A stretch of DNA of 11,499 nucleotides from positions 1 to 11,499 of the forward strand of contig DAOVGU010000148.1 of assembly GCA_030672255.1 (NCBI GenBank), in the 5' to 3' direction. This DNA comes from a bacterium. GTDB taxonomy: Bacteria; Ratteibacteria; UBA8468. The notes under the pieces are model-generated. The model was not told where the DNA came from. It did not search any database and saw nothing but the letters and a program-made list of their open reading frames with translations. Each line of letters begins with the position of its first letter. Position 1 is the first letter of the stretch. A program made the position numbers and the translations under genes. Shown here in pieces: positions 1 through 5,589 of this stretch.

Positions 1-76
1 GTTTGAAAAGTTCTTGTTTACACCTTTGCTTTTTTTGACTTTCTTTCAAATTCAAGGATCAGTGGGAAATGCCGAA

Positions 77-781
77 ATGGACAAAATATTTAGACCAACT
101 GACGGTCCTGAAGACTGGCGAACACGGCTGGCAGTCCCAGATAAACAATGGAAAACCGGTTATTCCGCCAGAACCTTGGCTTATTGCTGGGAAGACCAGA
201 ACGATTTTCCAGAAAGTGTTAAGAAAGTCTTTAACGATTCAAACTTAAAATTATTTAAAGATATGGAGATGTTGCTGGGTATTCCAGAGTATAAGGTTCC
301 TTTGTTAGGAGGTATACGGCCCTCTCAGAGTGACCTTTTTGTGCTATCTAAATCCAATTTATTAAATCAATTTGTTGTTATAATGGTGGAAGGAAAAGTG
401 TCCGAACCGTTTGGTGAGGAAATAGGTAAATGGATGAAAAATAATAGCTCGGGGAAACAGGAAAGGTTAAAATTCTTACTTCACAAGTTGCAAATCCCTT
501 ACACCAAACAGATTTTTAGTACTCGGTATCAATTATTGCATAGAGCAGCCTCTGCAGTTATTACTGCGGAAAAGTTCGGTGTAGAAAACGCTTTAATGCT
601 TGTTCACTCTTTTAATAGAGACGGAGAAAGGGAAACCCAGCTTTTTGCTGATTATTGCCAATTTCTGCAACTGTTTGGAGTCAAAGGAAACATAAACTCT
701 ATTATTTTTGCGAGAAATCTTAAGGGCGTAAACCTGTACTTTAGTTGGATTGAAGGTAACGAAAAATATTTGGACAAATAA
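77..781 (+). CDS. Conserved protein of unknown function (DUF6946-like)
   Basis: The product is 234 residues from ATG 77. I recognise the pattern of a widespread uncharacterised family that I recall as DUF6946: an N-terminal RPTDGPEDWR stretch, then KQWKTGYSARTLAYCWE, a core IPEYKVPLLGG followed by RPSQSDLFVL, VMVEGKVSEPFG-like IMVEGKVSEPFG, and RYQLLHRAASAV with ALMLVHSF. The charged E-G-K in the core and the R-P-S-Q-S-D-L segment resemble restriction-endonuclease-fold proteins, but this is only an impression and no activity can be assigned. There is no signal peptide, so it is probably cytoplasmic. The frame stays open to the window edge; ATG 77 is chosen because family members begin near M-D-K-I-F-R-P and the upstream translation is low-complexity. 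No convincing ribosome binding site precedes it, so the start is uncertain. The next gene starts 23 bases downstream on the same strand. Confidence 0.7.
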   Translation: MDKIFRPTDGPEDWRTRLAVPDKQWKTGYSARTLAYCWEDQNDFPESVKKVFNDSNLKLFKDMEMLLGIPEYKVPLLGGIRPSQSDLFVLSKSNLLNQFVVIMVEGKVSEPFGEEIGKWMKNNSSGKQERLKFLLHKLQIPYTKQIFSTRYQLLHRAASAVITAEKFGVENALMLVHSFNRDGERETQLFADYCQFLQLFGVKGNINSIIFARNLKGVNLYFSWIEGNEKYLDK

Positions 782-804
782 AATAAATGGAGGATGGAAG
801 AGAT

Positions 805-1326
805 ATGAGAAAAACATTAATAGTTTGGATTGGAGTTCTTTTAATCTTTCTGGTGGGTTGCTCCAAAACCAAGTCACAAAGAGAGGAGGTAAAGGAAGTA
901 AAAAAGGTTGCGGAAATTAGTGTAAATGAGTGCAACATTTATACTTCTCCTGATTCCTTTTCTTCTGTAGTTGCTCAAGCACAAAAAGGAGATATGTTTG
1001 AACTAAAAGGAGAGCAGAGTGGATACTATAAAATAACTATGTTTTCTGGAGAATGGAGATATATTCCCAAATCAGCCGCCAACTCAGTTGAGCATAGAGT
1101 TTCCTTGCCCTCAGATTCTGTCTGTCGAATTGTGCGGGATGCCTTAGATAAAATTGAAACTCGGGCCGTAAAAGAAGCTGATTTTAAATATCCACCACAG
1201 AATAAAGGCAATATAAACAATAATATAGATTATTACCGTATCTTACTTGATAGATATAAATTAGAACTGTTTCGTAAGTATAGAATTCAACCATCAGTTT
1301 ATGAAAAAATCTTGGTAGGGGGCTAA
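805..1326 (+). CDS. Lipoprotein with SH3-like domain
   Basis: The product is 173 residues. Residues 1-19 form a lipoprotein signal peptide: MRK, a hydrophobic stretch, then the lipobox L-V-G-C with Cys19 as the lipidated residue. A short charged linker (about 24-36) leads to an SH3b-like domain at about 36-92, with alternating strands of the kind seen in SH3_3 proteins (NIYTSPDSFSSVVAQAQKGD, then YYKI and EWRYIPKSA). The C-terminal 80 residues (DALDKIETRAV, then YYRILLDRYKLELFRKYRI) look helical and are not recognised. The role is unknown; bacterial SH3b domains often bind cell-wall peptides. ATG 805 is preferred over ATG 787 because it begins directly with the signal peptide and has GGAGGA (789-794) and GGAAGAG upstream. 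It may be co-transcribed with the preceding gene. No terminator is seen after it. Confidence 0.75.
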   Translation: MRKTLIVWIGVLLIFLVGCSKTKSQREEVKEVKKVAEISVNECNIYTSPDSFSSVVAQAQKGDMFELKGEQSGYYKITMFSGEWRYIPKSAANSVEHRVSLPSDSVCRIVRDALDKIETRAVKEADFKYPPQNKGNINNNIDYYRILLDRYKLELFRKYRIQPSVYEKILVGG

Positions 1327-1328
1327 TT

Positions 1329-1357
1329 TTGACAAAAAATTTCATGTATGGTATTCT
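1329..1357 (+). promoter_or_regulatory. Sigma70 promoter of the toxin-antitoxin pair, extended -10
   Basis: The sequence shows a perfect -35 TTGACA at 1329-1334, a 17-base spacer, and -10 TATTCT at 1352-1357, preceded by TG at 1349-1350 (extended -10). The predicted start is near 1364, about 38 bases upstream of the antitoxin ATG. An inverted repeat AAATT-CGC-AATTT at 1367-1379 lies just after the start point and is a candidate operator for antitoxin autorepression, which is common in such modules; that role is inferred. Confidence 0.6.
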
Positions 1358-1401
1358 TAAATTTGGAAATTCGCAATTTTAATTAAGGAGGTGGAAAGAA
1401 T

Positions 1402-1677
1402 ATGGATAAAAGGATTTATGTGAGGACACATGGACAAATTACTCTCCCAATAAGTTTACGAAGGCTGTTTCATATTGAGAAAGGAGATGTAGTGGAGATT
1501 GAGAAAACAAAGAGAGGAATTCTATTAAAGCCACGCAAGACAATAGATTCCAGCCAAGCTTATTTCTGGACCAAGGAATGGCAGGAGGAAGAAAGAAAGG
1601 TAGATGAAGATTATAAGGCAGGACGGTTCAAGGAGGCAAAGAGTGTTGACCAATTTCTAAAGGAACTTCATCGATGA
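1402..1677 (+). CDS. AbrB/MazE-type antitoxin
   Basis: The product is 91 residues. Residues 3-47 are a swapped-hairpin AbrB/SpoVT DNA-binding domain (VRTHGQITLPISLRR, then FHIEKGDVVEIEK and GILLKPRK). The C-terminal half (SSQAYFWTKEWQEEERKVDE, ending DQFLKELHR) matches the tail of AbrB-fold antitoxins that carry a W-T-x-E-W-Q segment and an acidic helix, the part expected to wrap around the partner toxin. It probably neutralises the toxin encoded next and represses its own promoter. The start is supported by AAGGAGGTG at 1385-1393 with an 8-base spacing. The stop overlaps the toxin start by four bases (ATGA), so the two are translationally coupled with the antitoxin made first. Confidence 0.85.
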   Translation: MDKRIYVRTHGQITLPISLRRLFHIEKGDVVEIEKTKRGILLKPRKTIDSSQAYFWTKEWQEEERKVDEDYKAGRFKEAKSVDQFLKELHR

Positions 1678-1931
1678 TAGTGCGTTGGACAGATAGGTTT
1701 ACGCAAGCATATGAAAAGTTGCCTTTAGAAATCCAGAAGCGCTTTGACGAGAAAATAAAACTTTTTAAATCAAATCCAAAACATCCCTCCCTTAATACCC
1801 ATAGAGTAAAGAAAACATCTGATATCTGGGAAGCCTATGTAACCAAAAGTTACCGCTGGACATTTCAGTTTATTAGAGGTGGAGTCAAATTAAGGGTGAT
1901 TGGAACTCACGGCATCCTGAGGAATCCCTGA
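1674..1931 (+). CDS. RelE/ParE-superfamily toxin
   Basis: The product is 85 residues, the usual size for this family. The helical N-terminus (WTDRFTQAYEKLPLEIQKRF) is followed by the family pattern HRVKKTSDIWEAYVTKSYRW, then TFQFIRGGVKLRVIGTHGI and the C-terminal LRNP. Members of this branch are usually ribosome-dependent mRNA interferases that halt translation when the antitoxin is degraded; others attack gyrase, and the sequence alone does not separate these. Basic and aromatic residues suited to RNA binding are present (Arg, Lys, Tyr and Trp around KSYRWTF). It overlaps the antitoxin by ATGA, with AAGGAA a few bases upstream. The pair looks intact, with no frameshift. Confidence 0.85.
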   Translation: MIVRWTDRFTQAYEKLPLEIQKRFDEKIKLFKSNPKHPSLNTHRVKKTSDIWEAYVTKSYRWTFQFIRGGVKLRVIGTHGILRNP

Positions 1932-1954
1932 TTTTGACCAGAGAGAAAGGGGGA

Positions 1955-2081
1955 GAACTTATCGCACCGCAGGTAGCGGACTTGTAGTGGTCGAGCTTGC
2001 TCGACAAAAGCAAAGTAAACTTTGCCACTACGACTGACTCACCACGGGAAAGGAAAATTCCTATACTATGAACTTATGGCA
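1955..2081. repeat. Direct repeat flanking a palindromic insertion (possible target-site duplication)
   Basis: GAACTTATCGCA at 1955-1966 and GAACTTATGGCA at 2070-2081 match at 11 of 12 bases and are offset by 115 bases. The second copy contains the start codon of the NfnA-like gene. The stretch between them carries the palindromic element at 1984-2031 plus about 17 bases on its left and 38 on its right. Joining the two copies would place AGGGGGAG (1948-1955) five bases before ATG 2076, which looks like the original start region. The insertion history is inferred from this arrangement. Confidence 0.55.
1984..2031. repeat. Three-way-junction palindromic element, copy 1
   Basis: An outer stem GTAGTG (1984-1989) with CACTAC (2026-2031) encloses two hairpins. 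Hairpin 1 pairs 1990-1996 with 1999-2005 (GTCGAGC with GCTCGAC). Hairpin 2 pairs GCAAAGT (2010-2016) with ACTTTGC (2019-2025). A second copy is at 7025-7076 with compensatory base changes. It lies just upstream of the NfnA-like gene and contains a TTG codon (2022) in frame with that gene. Confidence 0.75.
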
Positions 2082-2894
2082 AGAATAATTAAAAAAGAAG
2101 TGCTGGCGGAGGGGATTAAGAGGATTGAGGTTTTAGCCCCGGATATTGCTAAAAAAGCAATGCCCGGTCAATTTGTCGTCTTAAGAATTGATGAAAAGGG
2201 AGAAAGAATCCCGCTGACCATTGCTGAGAAAAGTTCGGAAAAAGGAACAATCTCTTTAATTTTTCAGGAGGTAGGAAAGACAACAAAAAAATTAGGCGCA
2301 CTCGGTGAGGGAGAAGGGATTTTAAATTTAGCCGGACCATTGGGGAAACCAAGCGAAATCAAGAGATATGGAACGGTAGTGGTGATTGGTGGCGGTGTGG
2401 GAACCGCCGTGGTCTACCCGGTAGCAGATGCTTTAAAAAAAGCAGGCAACAAGATTGTTTCTATCCTGGGAGCAAGAAGCAAAAATTTTCTTATCTTAGA
2501 AGAGGAGTTAAAGGAAATTAGCGATGAATTTTTTCTTACCACCGATGATGGCTCACTCGGAGAAAAGGGTTTTGTCTCCGATGTCTTAAAAAGGTTAATT
2601 GGCAGAAAAGAGAAAATAGATTTGGTGATTACCGCTGGCCCTTTGGTGATGATGAAGGTGATTACTCAGATTACAAAACCTGAGCATCTAAGGACAAGGG
2701 TGAGTCTGAATCCGATAATGGTTGATGGGACCGGAATGTGTGGTAGCTGCCGGGTAAGGATTGGAAATGAATCAAAGTTTGTTTGTGTTGATGGCCCTGA
2801 GTTTGATGGAGATGAGGTAGATTTTGATATCCTCATTGCCCGCAGCAAACTCTTCTCCGCACAGGAGCAACTTGTATTGAATAGAAAATTATAA
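2076..2894 (+). CDS. NfnA/SudB-like FAD and [2Fe-2S] oxidoreductase subunit
   Basis: The product is 272 residues, the family's usual length. It has a ferredoxin-reductase-like FAD barrel with the flavin motif R44-I-P-L-T48, an NAD-binding Rossmann half starting at VVVIGGGVGTAVVYPVADAL (GGGVG at 105-109), and an iron-sulfur segment with Asp217, Cys222, Cys225 and Cys237. PyrK has four cysteines at this site. Three Cys plus an Asp is the arrangement known for NfnA and sulfide dehydrogenase SudB, which favours those over PyrK. In NfnAB this subunit takes NADH electrons and works with NfnB, a glutamate-synthase-like flavoprotein, to couple ferredoxin and NADP reduction. No partner gene lies in this window; the next gene is pilM 15 bases on. 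ATG 2076 fits family N-termini (MARIIKKEVLAEGIKRIEV). It has no adjacent ribosome binding site, apparently because of an upstream insertion. An in-frame TTG at 2022 would add 18 residues encoded partly by the repeat and is less likely. Confidence 0.85.
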   Translation: MARIIKKEVLAEGIKRIEVLAPDIAKKAMPGQFVVLRIDEKGERIPLTIAEKSSEKGTISLIFQEVGKTTKKLGALGEGEGILNLAGPLGKPSEIKRYGTVVVIGGGVGTAVVYPVADALKKAGNKIVSILGARSKNFLILEEELKEISDEFFLTTDDGSLGEKGFVSDVLKRLIGRKEKIDLVITAGPLVMMKVITQITKPEHLRTRVSLNPIMVDGTGMCGSCRVRIGNESKFVCVDGPEFDGDEVDFDILIARSKLFSAQEQLVLNRKL

Positions 2895-2900
2895 TATAAT
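2872..2900 (+). promoter_or_regulatory. Possible promoter for the pilM operon
   Basis: Two overlapping perfect -10 boxes TATAAT occur at 2890-2895 and 2895-2900. The second has a weak -35 TTGTAT at 2872-2877 with a 17-base spacer. Transcription from it would begin near 2907, three bases before the pilM ATG, giving an almost leaderless message. This would fit the absence of a ribosome binding site before pilM. The AT-rich context makes chance matches likely, so the call is weak. Confidence 0.3.
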
Positions 2901-2909
2901 TGGATTATT

Positions 2910-3887
2910 ATGGCAATTGGTTTGGATTTAGGAACAAACTCAATTAAGGCGGTAAGCCTTTCTCCGAAGGATAAGTCTCTGGATAATTATCAGGTAATTT
3001 ACCTTGACCTCAAGGAAGAAGATTCTACCACAAGGCTTGAGACCGGTTTAAAGAAGCTGCTCGCAGAGACCTCTATCGCAACCAGGAGATTGGTGAATAT
3101 TGGTGTGCGGGGAGCTGCGGTTGTGGTGAGGTATCCAACCCTGCCCAAAATGTCAAAGGAGGAGTTGGCGGGAGCGATGAGATTTGAACTGGAGCAACAT
3201 ATTCCCTTTAAGAAGGAGGAGGTCGAATATGACTTCCAGGTCTTGGAAGAATTTTCACCAGGTCCGAAGAGTATGAAGATCGCTTTAGCCGCGGTGAGGA
3301 AGGAGTTTGTCGCGGAGCAAATTAAACTAATCACCGAGAGCGGATTGAAGGCAGCTCATGTTGATACAGATTCTACGGCCTTAATCAATGTTTTCACCAA
3401 CAGCAATCCACCCACTGAAGGGGAGGTTGCTGCCCTCATCAACATTGGTTTTGAAACTACCAATATCAATATCCTCAAAGGAAATGAGCCATTTCTCAGT
3501 AGAGACATTCAGTTTGGAGGCTCCTCCCTCGCTAAGCTTATCGCCAAGGATAGAAATATTGGCCTGGTTGAAGCGGACCAAATCTTGAAATCAAAAGAGG
3601 AGAGCCAGGGAATTTTGGAGTTAGCCAAAGAGAACTTAGAAAGTCTTGCCAATGAGATTCGCCTCTCCTTTGGTTACTATGAGAGCCAATTTGAAAAGAC
3701 AGTCAGCAAGATCTATCTTTCGGGGGGGATGGTAAATCTTCTCCAGTCATTTCTCCAGGAGCGTTTAGGTATTCCTGTGACCTCCTGGGACCCAACCCTT
3801 AATCTCAAGGTTGATGCAAAACTGAAAGATATCGAGACAGACAAACCAAAATTGGCGGTAGCTATTGGTTTAGCCTTACGCGGATGA
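2910..3887 (+). CDS. pilM: Type IV pilus assembly protein PilM (actin-like ATPase)
   Basis: The product is 325 residues. It has the actin-fold nucleotide-binding signatures: phosphate-1 motif GLDLGTNSIKAV (4-15), phosphate-2 motif ALINIGFETTNINIL (from about 175), and adenosine motif IYLSGGM (268-274). The PilM-typical segment MRFELEQHIPFKKEEVEYDF lies near 92-111. PilM is cytoplasmic, forms a ring around the assembly machinery and grips the N-terminal tail of PilN, linking the motor to the periplasmic complex. There is no signal peptide, as expected. No clear ribosome binding site precedes ATG 2910. It is either coupled to the gene 15 bases upstream or leaderless from the promoter proposed at 2872-2900. 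Its stop overlaps the pilN start by four bases (ATGA). Confidence 0.95.
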   Translation: MAIGLDLGTNSIKAVSLSPKDKSLDNYQVIYLDLKEEDSTTRLETGLKKLLAETSIATRRLVNIGVRGAAVVVRYPTLPKMSKEELAGAMRFELEQHIPFKKEEVEYDFQVLEEFSPGPKSMKIALAAVRKEFVAEQIKLITESGLKAAHVDTDSTALINVFTNSNPPTEGEVAALINIGFETTNINILKGNEPFLSRDIQFGGSSLAKLIAKDRNIGLVEADQILKSKEESQGILELAKENLESLANEIRLSFGYYESQFEKTVSKIYLSGGMVNLLQSFLQERLGIPVTSWDPTLNLKVDAKLKDIETDKPKLAVAIGLALRG

Positions 3888-4576
3888 TTGAGATAAATCT
3901 TTTACCAGCTCAATACAGAGTAAAAAAGAGGGAAAAAGGGGGAAAGAGGAAAAAGGTTGCTCCCGAGAAGAAAACTCTGTTTCTTCTCTCAATAGTGATC
4001 GGGGTCTTTTTAATTTTGGGTGTTGTTGGCTATAGTTTTCTCCAACAAATTGAATTAAAGAAGGTAAAGAAAGAATTAGCCAAGACGGAAGAAGAAATGA
4101 AGAGCTTGGAGCCTCTTTATGAAAAGGTAACCTTGGCCAAAAAGGGGATTGCAACGATAAAACCGAAATTGGCGGCTCTTGATAGTCTTGTAAAAAGCCG
4201 GAAGCTCTGGTCGAGAAAACTAAATCAGATCAGTTGGCTCTTGCATGAGAAGATCTGGCTTACCAATATCGAAGTGAAAAGAGAAGAAAAGATAGTAAAG
4301 AGAAAGGTTGGTGAGAAAGAAATATCGGAAAAGGTAAGTAAAACCCTTCTTACCCTAAAGGGTTCGGCCGTCTCCCTTGAAGGGGAGGAGAGGTTAAAGG
4401 CAATCGCTGACTTTATGGCAATTCTAAAGGGAAGTAAAGGCTTCTTTGCCGATTACTTTGAGGACTTGAGATTTATCAATTGCAGTAGCAGAGAGATAGG
4501 TAATTTTGATGTGATGGATTTTACCTTCGAATTATCATTAAAATCAAATGAAACCCAGACTTACGGAACGAAGTGA
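3884..4576 (+). CDS. pilN: Type IV pilus inner-membrane protein PilN
   Basis: The product is 230 residues. The short cytoplasmic tail begins MIEINLLPAQYR. The I-N-L-L-P motif is the PilM-binding signature of PilN and lies at residues 4-8. A basic stretch follows, then one membrane helix (31-53), a coiled coil (about 54-80) and a periplasmic ferredoxin-like domain. PilN pairs with PilO to form the inner-membrane alignment complex. The insert around KREEKIVKRKVGEKEISEKV is highly charged and looks like an exposed hairpin loop. Translation is coupled to pilM through ATGA. Unlike most pilNO pairs, which abut or overlap, a 66-base gap with a strong hairpin follows. Confidence 0.92.
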   Translation: MIEINLLPAQYRVKKREKGGKRKKVAPEKKTLFLLSIVIGVFLILGVVGYSFLQQIELKKVKKELAKTEEEMKSLEPLYEKVTLAKKGIATIKPKLAALDSLVKSRKLWSRKLNQISWLLHEKIWLTNIEVKREEKIVKRKVGEKEISEKVSKTLLTLKGSAVSLEGEERLKAIADFMAILKGSKGFFADYFEDLRFINCSSREIGNFDVMDFTFELSLKSNETQTYGTK

Positions 4577-4600
4577 ACATAAGTCTGAATGGCTGAATTT

Positions 4601-4629
4601 GATACTTGACATTTCTAATGTCAAGTATC
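4601..4629. repeat. 13-bp perfect hairpin between pilN and pilO
   Basis: GATACTTGACATT (4601-4613) pairs perfectly with AATGTCAAGTATC (4617-4629) across a three-base loop TCT. No T-tract follows on either strand, so it is not a normal intrinsic terminator. It starts 25 bases after the pilN stop and ends 13 bases before the pilO ATG, in the place where a ribosome binding site would be expected. A role in mRNA processing, stability or lowering PilO translation is possible; it may also be a small inserted palindrome. Confidence 0.8.
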
Positions 4630-4642
4630 TACTCATTGAAAA

Positions 4643-5203
4643 ATGGTAGCCATTAAAAAAGAAAATTTGCGATTTTTTCTTCTCCCTTTGATTTTGCTTA
4701 TTCTCATTATTTCTACTTTCTTTCTTTTGCTTCAGCCGATAAGAAAGCAATTGGAAGAAAGCAGAAAAATGTTACTTAAGGAAAAAGCAGAATTGTCCGA
4801 AATGAAGAAGGAGATTTCAGGATACCAGCAGGTGAAGGAGGAATTGGCTCGATTAAAGGTGAGGGCAAACTTCTATGAAAATTATTTGCCGGCCGAGGAG
4901 AGGCTTCCTTCCTTCTTCAGCAAGTTAACCAAGATCGCGGATGAGACCGGGGTTAAGTATAGTAGCCTGAAACCATTAAAGGAAAAGGAGAAGGTTATCT
5001 CCCCCACTCTTTATGAGGAGAGGAAATTTGAACTCCGGTTAATTGCTGGCTTTCACCAATTGGGACACTTTATCAACAGTTTGGAAAGGATGAATCGGTT
5101 TGTAGAGGTGAAAGAACTGAGAATTAACCGAGGAAAGGATATCTTCAATGAAAATGTAAGATTGCTTATTTTCCTATATTTACTTAAGGGGCCTCTTAAA
5201 TGA
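4643..5203 (+). CDS. pilO: Type IV pilus inner-membrane protein PilO
   Basis: The product is 186 residues, near the usual 200. It has a short tail, one membrane helix (11-30, almost all Leu/Ile/Phe), a long coiled coil (about 33-78) and a ferredoxin-like periplasmic domain with the PilO signature AGFHQLGHFINSLERMNRFV followed by EVKELRI. PilO dimerises with PilN and contacts PilP. ATG 4643 is the only good start in this frame. It has no recognisable ribosome binding site and sits inside a small inverted repeat AATGG-TAG-CCATT (4642-4654), just after the 13-bp hairpin, so its translation may be unusually controlled. It overlaps pilP by ATGA. Confidence 0.92.
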   Translation: MVAIKKENLRFFLLPLILLILIISTFFLLLQPIRKQLEESRKMLLKEKAELSEMKKEISGYQQVKEELARLKVRANFYENYLPAEERLPSFFSKLTKIADETGVKYSSLKPLKEKEKVISPTLYEERKFELRLIAGFHQLGHFINSLERMNRFVEVKELRINRGKDIFNENVRLLIFLYLLKGPLK

Positions 5204-5589
5204 AAAAGATATTTTTGGTAATTATGCTCCTTACAATAAATGGAATAGTTTGCTTTGCCGAGCCAAAGGAGCCATTTATTTACAACTCATATAATAAACG
5301 CGACCCATTCATTCCTCTTGTTACGAAAGAAAGTAAAGGAATCATCAATACCAGAGAGGTCCTGGGCACAAAAATCTCTTTACAGGCGATTCTCCGTTCC
5401 AAGGATAAATCCTTTGCCATTATTAATAATAGCGTGCTCTTGGTTGGAGAAAAGGTCCCTGGTACCAAAATAAAGATTACAAAAATTTTAGACGATCGAG
5501 TAATTTTTTTCTATAAGTTCAACGAATATGAATTGCGCTTGAAGAAAAAGCTTTTATTTAAACCAATAATAAGGGGGGAAAATGATTAA
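5200..5589 (+). CDS. pilP: Type IV pilus protein PilP
   Basis: The product is 129 residues, a little short for PilP. Residues 1-20 form a signal peptide ending near CFA. The PilP hallmark is NKRDPFIPL, followed by a small beta domain (ISLQAILRSKDKSFAIINNS, then LVGEKVPGTKIKITKI) like the HR domain that contacts PilN/PilO on one side and PilQ on the other. Proteobacterial PilP is usually a lipoprotein. Here the Cys before the predicted cleavage (I-V-C-F-A) is not in a proper lipobox, so the protein is probably secreted and held by its partners. The start has AAGGGG at 5186-5191. It overlaps pilO by four bases and pilQ by eight. Confidence 0.85.
   Translation: MKKIFLVIMLLTINGIVCFAEPKEPFIYNSYNKRDPFIPLVTKESKGIINTREVLGTKISLQAILRSKDKSFAIINNSVLLVGEKVPGTKIKITKILDDRVIFFYKFNEYELRLKKKLLFKPIIRGEND

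Noticed and set aside
14..76. Upstream extension of the first gene from TTG 14 or beyond the window edge
   Set aside because: The extra residues are a low-complexity Leu/Phe/Thr stretch, there is no suitable ribosome site, and family members start near M-D-K-I-F. The open frame to the edge means it cannot be fully excluded.
2022..2075. TTG start for the NfnA-like gene at 2022
   Set aside because: These 18 codons come from the palindromic repeat and flank, and do not resemble family N-termini. ATG 2076 gives the normal beginning.
3388..3588. Small open frames on both strands inside pilM
   Set aside because: They are shadows of the strongly supported pilM frame with no ribosome sites or recognisable products. 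The same applies to small frames inside pilN, pilQ and pilC.
4601..4629. Intrinsic terminator after pilN
   Set aside because: The stem is strong but not GC-rich and no T-run follows it on either strand. A terminator inside pilN-pilO would also cut the operon.
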